Shown here: in pieces, positions 45,470-53,434 of the stretch
Numbering within the stretch: position 1 is the stretch's first letter
Layout of the letters: every line of letters begins with the position of its first letter
Origin: Imbroritus primus
Lineage (GTDB): Bacteria; Pseudomonadota; Gammaproteobacteria; Burkholderiales; Burkholderiaceae
NCBI RefSeq assembly: GCF_964332355.1
Contig: NZ_OZ201293.1
Coordinates: 372,001 to 436,000 of the forward strand
Length of the DNA: 64,000 bases
Direction of reading: 5' to 3'
Notes under the pieces: model-generated
Databases searched by the model: none
What the model was told of the DNA's origin: nothing
What the model saw: only the letters and a program-made list of their open reading frames with translations
Program-made: the position numbers and the translations under genes

Positions 45470-45997
45470 ATGGCATCCGTCAACAAAGTCATCCTCGTCG
45501 GCAACCTCGGCGCCGACCCCGAAACCCGCTACATGCCCAGCGGCGATGCCGTGACCAACATCCGCCTGGCGACCACCGACCGCTACAAGGACAAGTCCAG
45601 CGGCGACATGAAAGAAGCCACCGAATGGCACCGCGTCGCCTTCTTCGGCCGCCTCGCCGAAATCGCCGGCGAATACCTCAAGAAAGGCTCCTCCTGCTAC
45701 ATCGAAGGCCGCATCCGCACCCGCAAATGGCAGGACAAGGACGGCAAGGACGTGTACAGCACCGAAATCGTGGCCGAACAGATGCAGATGCTGGGCGGCC
45801 GTGGCGGCAGCGGTGGTGGTGAAGGCGGCGGTGGCGGCGGCTACTCGCGCGAATCGTCGGGCGGCGGCGGTGGTGGCTACGGCGGCCGTTCCGGTGGTGG
45901 CGGCCAGGGTGGCGGCGAACGCGCCCCGGCCCCACGCCGCCAGCAGCAGGCGCCGTCGAATGGGTTTGAGGATATGGATGACGATATTCCGTTCTGA
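45470..45997 (+). CDS. ssb: Single-stranded DNA-binding protein
   Basis: Binds ssDNA at forks and recruits repair proteins. The 175-residue protein has the OB fold (ASVNKVILVGNLGADPETRY to about residue 110), a Gly/Ser-rich flexible linker (about 112-150) and the acidic tip DMDDDIPF that docks partner proteins. GGGAGAA precedes the ATG. It lies after the MFS gene beyond uvrA. A clear terminator follows. Confidence 0.97.
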   Translation: MASVNKVILVGNLGADPETRYMPSGDAVTNIRLATTDRYKDKSSGDMKEATEWHRVAFFGRLAEIAGEYLKKGSSCYIEGRIRTRKWQDKDGKDVYSTEIVAEQMQMLGGRGGSGGGEGGGGGGYSRESSGGGGGGYGGRSGGGGQGGGERAPAPRRQQQAPSNGFEDMDDDIPF

Positions 45998-46026
45998 TTT
46001 GGATCAATGGAATGATGTCAATGAGA

Positions 46027-46057
46027 ACCCGCAGTGCGAAAGTGCTGCGGGTTTTTT
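46027..46057 (+). terminator. Rho-independent terminator of ssb
   Basis: ACCCGCAG (46027-46034) pairs with CTGCGGGT (46045-46052); the inner bases can extend the stem around a GAAA loop. Six T (46052-46057) follow. It lies 29 bases after the ssb stop and marks the left edge of the core genome before the AT-richer insert. Confidence 0.92.
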
Positions 46058-46231
46058 GTGGATGGAGCTGGGAGGAGGGGAGCGTGGATCACGGGTGGTC
46101 ACTCCCAACCTATGAACAGAGGACCGGTGACGAGCAACAGACTGCCGTTTGCCAAAGCCATCTCGACCACGCGTCCGGGCAATAGGAGATGAGCTAACAT
46201 TGCATACCGTATAAACCTATCTGGACGTGGA

Positions 46232-46864
46232 TCAATCTACGGTGTTTTCGGATCCTAAAAGATGCTTGTTCATTATCTCAGTGAGGGTTAGGCCGGAAGT
46301 TCTGCATTCGTCAATGAGAGCGTTTAAACGCTCGTAATTTTCGAGGAAAAAATGGTACTTTTTCTGGGCGAACGCGACTCTCTGATCACGTGGCATAGCA
46401 CGCACAGCTTCCCTAACGCGACCATGGTGCTCGACCCTTGCCGTATTCTCGTCGACTTCCTCGACATCTAACTCATCGTACCCAGCCTCCTCCACCAAGA
46501 AATCGAATGCGCGCATCCTCGGAGTGAAGTCTCCAGCTAGTCGCCGATAAAGAAGCGTGGCGAGGCCAATAACAGACATTCCTTGGTCTGGGTGATAATT
46601 TTCGAGCAGAGCGTTGGGATCGCGGTCAGCGTGCTTCAAGAAGTTGGCTGGCCGCGACATGCTTTTCCATCCTTCGGCCGCGATAATGTCGTCAAGCTGC
46701 GTGCAGAAACCGTCATTTTGTTGATGCGGATAAACATCAAAGAGTACCTTGAAACTCGCGTAGGCGAGGGTGTAAACAGCAAGTCCGTTCACATTGGCGA
46801 AATACAAATCGATGGCGGTGTCGAGTTGCTGAGCGGCGGCTTCAATTTTGCTGATAGCCTTCAT
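46232..46864 (-). CDS. Uncharacterised 210-residue protein of AT-richer insert
   Basis: I do not recognise a named domain. The protein is helical and cytosolic, with no signal or membrane segment. Its middle contains SMSRPANFLKHADRDPNALL, whose KHADRDP core looks like a conserved functional motif, and NVNGLAVYTLAYASFKVL near the start. The ATG at 46864 has GGAGAT about 6 bases upstream; a frame 17 codons longer has none. The DNA is AT-richer than the flanks (a counted 60-base sample is 29/60 G+C). It is transcribed away from the MBL-fold gene, 96 bases apart, suggesting a shared control region and joint acquisition. Confidence 0.75.
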   Translation of the reverse strand: MKAISKIEAAAQQLDTAIDLYFANVNGLAVYTLAYASFKVLFDVYPHQQNDGFCTQLDDIIAAEGWKSMSRPANFLKHADRDPNALLENYHPDQGMSVIGLATLLYRRLAGDFTPRMRAFDFLVEEAGYDELDVEEVDENTARVEHHGRVREAVRAMPRDQRVAFAQKKYHFFLENYERLNALIDECRTSGLTLTEIMNKHLLGSENTVD

Positions 46865-46960
46865 AGGCGGATCTCCATGCGCCTTAATCATTGGCGATTT
46901 TATGTCGGTTACCATAGCCTTACCAATCGTAAATCAAAAGGCGACACTAGGAGAAGAAGA

Positions 46961-48142
46961 GTGCTCATGTATGCACAACAGGTCCGTCGCATTTCCGGTA
47001 CCAACTACCACGAAGCTATCGTCGACGTCGAAAGTATGACCGCTCATACTGAGCTACGCGCCCGATACGCGCCCGATATTCGCCCTGGACGAAACAGGCG
47101 TTCCTCCATGATTAGGCTTCGCTACGAAACTAAGGGCCAGAGTGGTATGCGAGAAGGCGCTTGGTACGATCTGCCAGTGGATATCTGGGATGGTGCTCGA
47201 TATCGCGATGTCGCACCAGCAGAAGCAGGATCTACCTTCTTGCGAGCAGTACTAGAGGGCCAGAACCGTACCATCCATTTTCCTTCTTTTCGGACCCCTC
47301 AAAACTACGCTGTGCTGACACCAACTGAAAGCCCACTTGCCTTTTCCAGCATGTCTAAGACACCTAGCCCTATACGGCTAGACGTTGTCGATTGCGGCCA
47401 CGGAAATTGGAACCAAGTTTATTTCGACGATGCAATACTTATCTACGATACAGGAGCTTGCCAATCGTTTTCAGCAAAACAAGTGCGAGCGCTTGTAAGA
47501 GGGCGCCAAATCACCAAAGAGAGCCTACCCGTCTACATTGTCATCAGCCACTGGGATGTCGATCACTATCAGGCCCTCCAGCGCTTCACTAGAAAGGAGT
47601 TGCAAAAAATTGCCTGCGTCTACGTACCCAGTCAAGTACCAAACACTGCTACTTACAAGAGCATTAAGGCCTTGCTCGATAGCGAAAACGTTTCCATAAA
47701 AGCACTCGCGCCCGCAGGCAAGACTAAGCCCGGTAGAACCATTGAACTCGTGCATATCGCGTCACCAGGACACATTCGGGTATTTCGTGCGTCTGCTGGT
47801 CAGTCACGGAATCAGACCGGCATTGCCTTAGGCATCGTAGGCGCAGGTAAGAACGCATTACTTACCGGTGATCATCATTATCCTAAGCTACTTGACGTCA
47901 CGCATCATCTCTCACGAACCAACCCGCTAGTCTTGGTTACGCCCCATCACGGGGGGTGCGCTGGTGCGCTCGATGTTCAAGCATGGCTCAAAGCCTTTTC
48001 GGCCATCGAAGCGCCAATCTCGTGTGGTACAAACAGCTGGAATCACCCTTTTCCACGTATCGTCAATCAACTGAGTCTAATGCAGGGCAATATCCCCCCA
48101 CCGCTAACAAAGATTCTCGGTACTCAGACTTTTTGGCTATAA
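46961..48142 (+). CDS. ComEC-like metallo-beta-lactamase-fold hydrolase
   Basis: The 393-residue protein has about 125 N-terminal residues of unknown fold, then an MBL domain starting near IRLDVVDCGHGNWNQVYFDD. Metal ligands are visible in the ComEC/Rec2 order: SHWDVDH, LLTGDHHY and TPHHGG. There are no membrane helices, so it is the soluble nuclease/phosphodiesterase-type domain without the ComEC channel. The GTG at 46961 is preferred, with AGGAG (46949-46953) 7 bases upstream; the frame runs 126 codons further back only as a shadow of the opposite gene. Codon use and G+C (29/60 in a counted sample) differ from the flanks, indicating transfer. Substrate unknown. Confidence 0.8.
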   Translation: MLMYAQQVRRISGTNYHEAIVDVESMTAHTELRARYAPDIRPGRNRRSSMIRLRYETKGQSGMREGAWYDLPVDIWDGARYRDVAPAEAGSTFLRAVLEGQNRTIHFPSFRTPQNYAVLTPTESPLAFSSMSKTPSPIRLDVVDCGHGNWNQVYFDDAILIYDTGACQSFSAKQVRALVRGRQITKESLPVYIVISHWDVDHYQALQRFTRKELQKIACVYVPSQVPNTATYKSIKALLDSENVSIKALAPAGKTKPGRTIELVHIASPGHIRVFRASAGQSRNQTGIALGIVGAGKNALLTGDHHYPKLLDVTHHLSRTNPLVLVTPHHGGCAGALDVQAWLKAFSAIEAPISCGTNSWNHPFPRIVNQLSLMQGNIPPPLTKILGTQTFWL

Positions 48143-48285
48143 CCAAGCTCTCCCAGATTTGCTTGCGATCAAACCAACGAGGTCATTGCGCGTGAGGCTT
48201 GCGATGCGTCTCACAGCGGCAGAGTGAATATTACCTATCGAAACCGAAATGGCTACGTCTCTGAGATATGGGCGTGCCAAGCAAT

Positions 48286-48696
48286 TCATTTTCGGCATCG
48301 CGCCGCCTTCCCCTCCTTCTTCAAATACCCAATCAACGCCTCCCGCTCCCCCGCATCCGCAATCCCCGCATATCCCATCGACGTCCCCGGAACCGCAGTC
48401 ATGGGACTCTTCAAAAACACATCCAGCGTCTTTTCATTCCACACGATATTCGACTCCCGCATCGCGGCCGAATACTGAAAACCCGGCACCGTCCCCGCAC
48501 GCCGGCCGAACAGGCCGCAGTGGCGCGGGCCGGTCCGGTCGTACTCGAAGGCATGGCAGGCGACACAGCGCTCGTAGATGGCAGCGCCGCGTTGCAGGTC
48601 GGCAGGTGTGGCGCCGCTTGCCGCGTGGCTGGTGGTGGACAGCAGCACGAGTGTGGTTGCCCATGCCGCTGTCCGCAGGGCTGCGCGCGGTGTCAT
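48286..48696 (-). CDS. Monohaem cytochrome c, exported
   Basis: The 136-residue precursor has a signal peptide (cut near SHA) and a single haem c motif CVACH preceded by GAAIYERC. GPRHCGLFGRRAG and the distal Met region SPMTAVPGTSMGYAG, with KTLDVFLKSP, fit class I cytochromes c of the c2/cycM type. Its ATG overlaps the stop of the ferritin-like gene by 4 bases (ATGA). It probably passes electrons to or from that partner in the periplasm. Confidence 0.9.
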   Translation of the reverse strand: MTPRAALRTAAWATTLVLLSTTSHAASGATPADLQRGAAIYERCVACHAFEYDRTGPRHCGLFGRRAGTVPGFQYSAAMRESNIVWNEKTLDVFLKSPMTAVPGTSMGYAGIADAGEREALIGYLKKEGKAARCRK

Positions 48697-49271
48697 GACA
48701 CGAAGGCCGAGGGTACGGGCGCTTCGCCGAGGGCGTTGCGCAGCACGGCCCAGTGCATGGCTTCATCGCCGAGGATGCTGGCGGCGGCCTTGGCGAGATC
48801 GCGGTTGCCGAATACGGGCACGGCGCCCAGGTAGGCGCTGACCGCGCCTTTTTCGAGCGAGGCGGCAAAGCGCAGCACGTCGGTCTGGTTCTTCAGCGAG
48901 TCGGTGGGGAACTGGTACTTGGCTTTGGCGTCGACTGGCTTGCCGCCGAGTTTCTGGATGGTCTTGGCGAGCACGTCGGCGTGTTCCTTGTGGTGGCCCT
49001 GGAAGGTCACGGCGAGATCGAGGACCGGTTTCTGTAGCAGACCGCTTTCCGCGCCGAGCTGGTAGGCGGCAATAGCTTCGAGTTCGGCGCCCAGTGCGGT
49101 GTTCAGGATGCCGACGTCGTTGGCGGTGTTGGCGTGGCCGGTCTTGGCCAGTGCATCGCGTCCGGCGAGCAGGGCCACGGCGGTGCCGGACAGCAGCAGT
49201 CCGGACTGGCCGAGAAAGGCGCGCCGCCCGCCTTGCAGCAGCGGGGCATCCGAAAAATTCAGGAAAGACAT
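48693..49271 (-). CDS. Exported ferritin-like domain protein
   Basis: The 192-residue protein starts with a twin-arginine-like signal (GGRRAFLGQSGLLLSGTAV; cut near ALA). The rest is a four-helix ferritin-like bundle with carboxylate ligands: ELEAIAAYQLGAESG, FQGHHKEHADVLAKTI, EKGAVSAYLGA and ILGDEAMHWAVL. The family is related to Dps/rubrerythrin-like bundles but lacks a proven activity; iron handling or peroxide defence is plausible. GGAGAA precedes the ATG. It lies 36 bases after the sigma-factor gene. Confidence 0.85.
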   Translation of the reverse strand: MSFLNFSDAPLLQGGRRAFLGQSGLLLSGTAVALLAGRDALAKTGHANTANDVGILNTALGAELEAIAAYQLGAESGLLQKPVLDLAVTFQGHHKEHADVLAKTIQKLGGKPVDAKAKYQFPTDSLKNQTDVLRFAASLEKGAVSAYLGAVPVFGNRDLAKAAASILGDEAMHWAVLRNALGEAPVPSAFVS

Positions 49272-49307
49272 GGTTATTCTCCAGTGTGGCGTGCAGCGGT
49301 TGCCGTG

Positions 49308-50024
49308 CTAGCGGGCTGCGCGCGATTCGATCCGGGCCAGCACGCCGGCAACGATGCGGTCGCAACGCGCGCCCGCACAGGCAAATGACTCCTCCAGGCC
49401 CACGCCGATGTCACGCATCAGCGCGGTGCGCAACAGGCCGCGCGCACGGAAGAAGCGCGAGCGCACCGTGGCGGCGGGAATACCGAGGCAGGCGGCAACG
49501 TCTTCCACGGGCATGTCGTCCACCGCGCGTAGCACGAACACCGTGCGGTAGACGGCGGGCAGGGCATCGATGCGCGACTCGAGGAGCTTGCGGGTCTGGG
49601 CGCGAAAGATGGCTGCGTCCGGCTGCTCCGTGTGTTGCGCTGCGGGTGCCTCATCATCCATGCTCGGCTCCGGGGATTCGCCTGTGCGGTGGGGGCTGTC
49701 GTTCAGTACGATGACGGCGCTGTGCCGCTTGCGGCGGCGCAGGCGTCGCTTGGCTTCATTGGCGACGATACGGACCAGCCAGGTCGAGAGCCGTGCCTCG
49801 CCGCGAAACGTGCCCATGGCGCGATACGCCAGGTAGAAGGCATCCTGCACGGCGTCTTCGGCATCGCGGTCTTCGTGCAGGATGCTGCGCGCCGTGCGGA
49901 ACAGCGTGCGGTTGTAGCGGCGCATCAGTACCTGCAGCGCGTCGGTGTCGCCGTCCGCGATCCGGCAGGCCAGCGCCTCGTCTGGCAGGGTAGGGTCGGC
50001 GGTGCGTACAAGCGAGAGTGGCAT
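49308..50024 (-). CDS. ECF sigma-70 family RNA polymerase sigma factor
   Basis: The 238-residue protein has region 2 (AEDAVQDAFYLAYRAMGTFR and LSTWLVRIVANEAKRRL), a variable acidic linker (about 108-140) and region 4 (DALPAVYRTVFVLRAVDDMP, followed by a VRSRFFRARGLLR helix). The tail contains FACAGARCDRIVAGVLARIE, with two Cys that could sense redox or metal. No anti-sigma gene adjoins. It leads the ferritin-like/cytochrome c operon, which it may control. A GGAAC pentamer lies upstream near 50093-50097 on the same strand, a possible ECF -35. Confidence 0.9.
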   Translation of the reverse strand: MPLSLVRTADPTLPDEALACRIADGDTDALQVLMRRYNRTLFRTARSILHEDRDAEDAVQDAFYLAYRAMGTFRGEARLSTWLVRIVANEAKRRLRRRKRHSAVIVLNDSPHRTGESPEPSMDDEAPAAQHTEQPDAAIFRAQTRKLLESRIDALPAVYRTVFVLRAVDDMPVEDVAACLGIPAATVRSRFFRARGLLRTALMRDIGVGLEESFACAGARCDRIVAGVLARIESRAAR

Positions 50025-50369
50025 GGTCCTGTCCGTGTGCGAAGCGCGGCGTGGCTGTCATCGTGCGGCATTGGATGCCGCCTCGAGCCGCCGCGTTCCA
50101 GGATTTTTGCGGGGCCAAGGGGGTGCCGAATCGGGTGCTGGATCGAGTGCCGAATCAGGGTCCAGATCGGGCACGGCCGGCACCGCATCTTCATGCACTA
50201 TGGACGCCGGAAAACGTTCCGGCAAGGCGCCAGGGCGATGGGCGCGGGATGGGTGAAGCGGGCGGAATGGAGAAGCCACAGCCGCGCAATGCGGCAGGGC
50301 GGGGCGGAAAATGTGGAGCGGCGTGGAGCGACGTCGAGCCGGTTGCCGGGCGCACGGCCGCCCGGTGCG
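50025..50369. other. Intergenic region between ECF sigma gene and AEC gene
   Basis: 345 bases without a supported gene. It holds the sigma-gene promoter region near 50024-50100, an inverted repeat GCCGGAA (50206-50212) / TTCCGGC (50217-50223), and a hairpin CCGGGCG (50346-50352) / CGCCCGG (50359-50365) just after the AEC stop. The last may end AEC transcription but lacks a T-run. Confidence 0.5.
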
Positions 50370-51320
50370 TTATCCGAAGCGCGCCAGCAGCGCCAGCACC
50401 ACCGGCACGGTCACCAGCGCCATCGCCGTGGAAATGGCGATGCTGGTGGAGACTTCGTCCTCGGCGACCTTGTAGCGCTGCGTGAACAGGAACACGTTCG
50501 CGCCCACGGGCAGGGCGGCCAGCAGCTGCATGATGTTGATGGCCGGGCCGCGCTGGCCGAGCGCCCAGGCGCAGGCGAGGAACACCAGCGGGTGCACCAC
50601 CACCTTGCAAAGGGCGATGCGCAGCGCGGGTTTCCACATGGAGCCCATGGGGGTGTAGGCGAGCGTGGCGCCGACCAGCAGCAGCGCAAGCGGGCCCATG
50701 GCGGCGCCGAGCATCTTGAGCGAGATATCGACGACCTCGGGCAGCGGCAGGCCGAGCTGGCCGTACAGCAGGCCGATCAGGATGGGCAGCGGTACCGGGT
50801 GGAGAATGCTCTTGCGCACCGCCACCAGGACGGTACGCAGCAGGGAATGGTGTGCGCCGATGCCGGCCGCGCGCTGCTCGCGGGCAATCGCCAGCTCGAA
50901 GATCAGCGTCACGGTGGTGAGGATTACCAGCGAGTGCACAGAGACGAGCGTAAACAGCGCGACCAGGCCCTGCTCGCCGAATGCCAGTCCGATCAGCGGC
51001 ACGCCGATGAGCACGGTATTGCTGAAGATGTGCGCCAGGCCGCGTGCAGCGGAAAGCGTGTTGAAGCCAAAGCGCAGCATGGTCACGCCGAACACGATGC
51101 CGACGGAGAGGAAGTAGATGCCGATCGGCGCGAAGTCGAGTTCCGCCAGCTTGACGCGCGCCATGGTGCGAAACAGCAGCGCGGGCAGCAGCACCAGGAA
51201 CAGCAGGTTCGTAAAGTCCTTGAGCGAGGCTTTGCTGACCCAGTTCACGCGGGCCACGGTCCAGCCGAGTGCGATCAGCAGGATGACGGGCAGGAGGGCG
51301 GCAAGGGCGGGGGAGTTCAC
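50370..51320 (-). CDS. AEC family transporter (auxin efflux carrier type)
   Basis: The 316-residue inner-membrane protein has about 10 helices in two five-helix halves, starting ALAALLPVILLIALGWTVAR. KMLGAAMGPLALLLVGATLA and LLAALPVGANVFLFTQRY match the conserved crossover regions of AEC permeases. Bacterial members carry malonate, malate or other small organic acids; the substrate here is unknown but could relate to the acid catabolised by the divergent operon. The GTG at 51320 lacks a strong ribosome site. Confidence 0.88.
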   Translation of the reverse strand: MNSPALAALLPVILLIALGWTVARVNWVSKASLKDFTNLLFLVLLPALLFRTMARVKLAELDFAPIGIYFLSVGIVFGVTMLRFGFNTLSAARGLAHIFSNTVLIGVPLIGLAFGEQGLVALFTLVSVHSLVILTTVTLIFELAIAREQRAAGIGAHHSLLRTVLVAVRKSILHPVPLPILIGLLYGQLGLPLPEVVDISLKMLGAAMGPLALLLVGATLAYTPMGSMWKPALRIALCKVVVHPLVFLACAWALGQRGPAINIMQLLAALPVGANVFLFTQRYKVAEDEVSTSIAISTAMALVTVPVVLALLARFG

Positions 51321-51381
51321 GAATACAGGTCCGGAAGTGGGCGGCTAGACGGGTGGGCTGCCGCCGATCCGCGCGCGCGAC

Positions 51382-51513
51382 TCATCGCGCCGGCATGCCG
51401 ATGGGGCAGCGGCGGAACAGGGCGGAGCGCAACGGAAGAAGGTGCGATGGCGGGCAACACAGGCCTCGAAAGCCAAACAGGCGCAGGCCGGCAGGCCCGC
51501 TGAAGTGATGCAT
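51382..51513 (-). CDS. Possible 43-residue small ORF
   Basis: An ATG at 51513 is preceded by GGAGAC at good spacing (minus-strand bases 51521-51526). The frame encodes 43 residues, beginning MHHFSGPAGLRLFGF, rich in Leu, Pro and Arg. It occupies the 300-base gap between the LysR gene and the AEC gene, in line with both. It has no recognised family and may be a leader peptide or a chance frame. Confidence 0.3.
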   Translation of the reverse strand: MHHFSGPAGLRLFGFRGLCCPPSHLLPLRSALFRRCPIGMPAR

Positions 51514-51620
51514 TGTAAATGTCTCCTGCGCGGCGTGCAGCCCGGCGGCGGACCATGGTGTGGTAGCCGGTGGCGCGGCAGCTGCAGATGCTGCCGTGCC
51601 ACGCCGCCCGGGGCGCGTCC

Positions 51621-52526
51621 TCACAGCCGGCCGCACAGCTCCATCAGGCTCTCGCGCAGCCAGCGGTGGCCCATGTCTTCCTCAGCCGATTTGTGCCAGA
51701 CGAGGTAGATCGGAAAATCCGGCGTATCCACCGGCGGAATGTGCGTCTTGAGGCGGAACTGGTCGGCGTACAGCGTCGCCATGCGCTTGGGCAGCGTGCA
51801 GATCATGCTGGTGGTCTGCACCATGATCGGCATCGACTGGAAGTGCGGCACCTCCACCGCGATGTGGCGTTCCAGGCGGCGGCGTGCCAGCACCAGATCG
51901 ATCATTGGCTGTGCGCTGTTGCGTGGCAGCAGGGCCACATGCCGCAGTTGCAGATAGGTCTCGAGCGTGAGCTTGTCGCCCACGCCGGGATGGTCGGGGC
52001 GTGTCAGGCTGAGCAGCGAATCGGTCATCACGCGCTGGCTGACATATTCGGTGTGGCGCAGCACGAAATAGTCGATGGCGAGATCGACGCGTCCGCTCTT
52101 CAGTTCCTCGCGCAACTGGTTGGCCGGCTCGGGACGGATCTTGATGCGCACCTCCGGCGCGACCTGGGCGACCCAGTCCACGAAGCGCGGCAGGATCACG
52201 GCCTCGCCGTAGTCCTCCACGGCAATCACGAAGGTGCGCCTGGACTGGCGGTAGTCAAAGGCATGCTTGCTCTGCAGGCCGCTGCCGATCAGGTCGAGCG
52301 CCTGCCGCACCGGCTCGGCCAGCGCGCGTGCGCGGGCCGTCGGCACCATGCCTTCGGCGGTGCGCTGGAACAGCGGGTCGTCGAGCCGGTCGCGCAGGCG
52401 GGCGAGCGAGTTGCTCACGGCCGGCTGCGACAGGCTCAGCCGTTCCGCCGCCTTGGAAATGCTGCGTTCGGTGTAGATGGCATCGAAGATCAGCAGCAGG
52501 TTCAGGTCGAACGTGCGCAGGTTCAA
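51621..52526 (-). CDS. LysR family transcriptional regulator
   Basis: The 301-residue protein has the N-terminal winged helix-turn-helix (NLLLIFDAIYTERSISKAAE then LSLSQPAVSNSLARLRDRL) and the effector-binding domain from about residue 90. The start is TTG at 52526, supported by GGAGGAG about 7 bases upstream; no ATG fits the family N-terminus. It is divergent from the catabolic operon and presumably controls it, binding sites in the 120-base gap (52562-52601). The inducer is likely the acid or its CoA ester. Confidence 0.93.
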   Translation of the reverse strand: MNLRTFDLNLLLIFDAIYTERSISKAAERLSLSQPAVSNSLARLRDRLDDPLFQRTAEGMVPTARARALAEPVRQALDLIGSGLQSKHAFDYRQSRRTFVIAVEDYGEAVILPRFVDWVAQVAPEVRIKIRPEPANQLREELKSGRVDLAIDYFVLRHTEYVSQRVMTDSLLSLTRPDHPGVGDKLTLETYLQLRHVALLPRNSAQPMIDLVLARRRLERHIAVEVPHFQSMPIMVQTTSMICTLPKRMATLYADQFRLKTHIPPVDTPDFPIYLVWHKSAEEDMGHRWLRESLMELCGRL

Positions 52527-52561
52527 CGGCGTCTCCTCCGTTGGGTGTGAGTGTTATTTGT

Positions 52562-52601
52562 ATGGTGAATATTCATCATCATAGATCAAAAGGATGTGAA
52601 T
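52562..52601. promoter_or_regulatory. Candidate LysR operator between regulator and catabolic operon
   Basis: An 18-base near-palindrome ATGGTGAATATTCATCAT (52562-52579; one mismatched pair, perfect core TGAATATTCA) lies in the LysR/crotonase divergent gap. A further GTGAAT half-site at 52596-52601 repeats the GTGAAT at 52565-52570 exactly 31 bases (three helical turns) away, the usual spacing of recognition and activation sites of LysR-type tetramers. Confidence 0.6.
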
Positions 52602-52646
52602 AAAGGTTCTGGCCTAAGATCAACTCACGTTGTCGGAGGAGAGCTT

Positions 52647-53429
52647 ATGTCGTCATCTGCGTCCATCCTGCTGCAAGACCGGCCCGCGCCGGGCGTCACG
52701 CGCCTGCGCCTGAACCGGCCCGAAGCGCGCAATGCCCTCAACACCCCGTTGCGGCAGGCGCTGGCGGCAGCCTTCGATGCCCTCGATATTGATGACGACA
52801 CGCGCTGCATCCTGCTGTGTGGCGAGGGCCCGTGCTTTGCGGCCGGCGCCGACATCAAGGAAATGGCGCCGCTCGGCCCCGCCGAGGTCAACCAGATCGG
52901 CGTGCCGCGCTACTGGCGCTCCATCGCGCAATGTTCCAGGCCGGTCATCGCGGCTGTGCATGGCGTGGCGCTGGGTGGCGGCTGCGAGCTGGCGCTGCAT
53001 GCCGACATCATCCTGGCGGAAGCCAACGCGCGTTTCGGCCAGCCCGAGGTCACCGTCGGCATCATGCCCGGCGGCGGTGCTACGCAGCGGCTGATGCGCG
53101 CCATGGGCAAGTACCAGGCGATGGGCATGCTGCTCACCGGCGAGCCGCTCTCGGCGCAGCGCGCCTACCAGGCTGGCCTGGTGACCGAAGTGGTCGAGGA
53201 AGGGGCGCTGATGGAGCGCGCGCTCGCCATGGCCGCCACCATCGCCTCGCGTCCGCCGCAGGCCATCCGCTTTATCAAGGAAGTCGCCCTCGCCGGCGCG
53301 GACGCCTCGCTCGAGGCGGGCCTCATGCTCGAGCGGCGCGCTTTTGAAATGCTGTTCGATACGGCCGACCAGAAAGAAGGCATGCAGGCCTTCATGGAAC
53401 GCCGCACCCCCACTTTTACCGGAGCTTGA
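52647..53429 (+). CDS. Enoyl-CoA hydratase/isomerase (crotonase family)
   Basis: Hydrates trans-2-enoyl-CoA in beta-oxidation. The 260-residue protein has the oxyanion-hole region CFAAGADIKEM, ALGGGCELALHAD and FGQPEVTVGIMPGGGATQRL, which keep both catalytic Glu residues of hydratases. The ATG at 52647 has GGAGGAGA upstream; a longer frame to 52596 lies in the operator region. First gene of the operon; it ends 5 bases before the next start. Confidence 0.92.
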   Translation: MSSSASILLQDRPAPGVTRLRLNRPEARNALNTPLRQALAAAFDALDIDDDTRCILLCGEGPCFAAGADIKEMAPLGPAEVNQIGVPRYWRSIAQCSRPVIAAVHGVALGGGCELALHADIILAEANARFGQPEVTVGIMPGGGATQRLMRAMGKYQAMGMLLTGEPLSAQRAYQAGLVTEVVEEGALMERALAMAATIASRPPQAIRFIKEVALAGADASLEAGLMLERRAFEMLFDTADQKEGMQAFMERRTPTFTGA

Positions 53430-53434
53430 AACAC

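Noticed and set aside
45800..45960. Gly-codon-rich repeat tract as a DNA repeat or regulatory element
   Set aside because: It encodes the normal Gly-rich linker of SSB.
46010..46220. Direct repeat TGGATCAAT at 46010-46018 and 46212-46220 as insertion-site duplication
   Set aside because: Nine bases only, both copies lie on the same side of the AT-richer genes, and no integrase is present.
49632..51503. 623-codon plus-strand frame across the sigma and AEC genes
   Set aside because: Composition is Gln/Arg/His-rich without domains, and it is antisense to two recognisable proteins.
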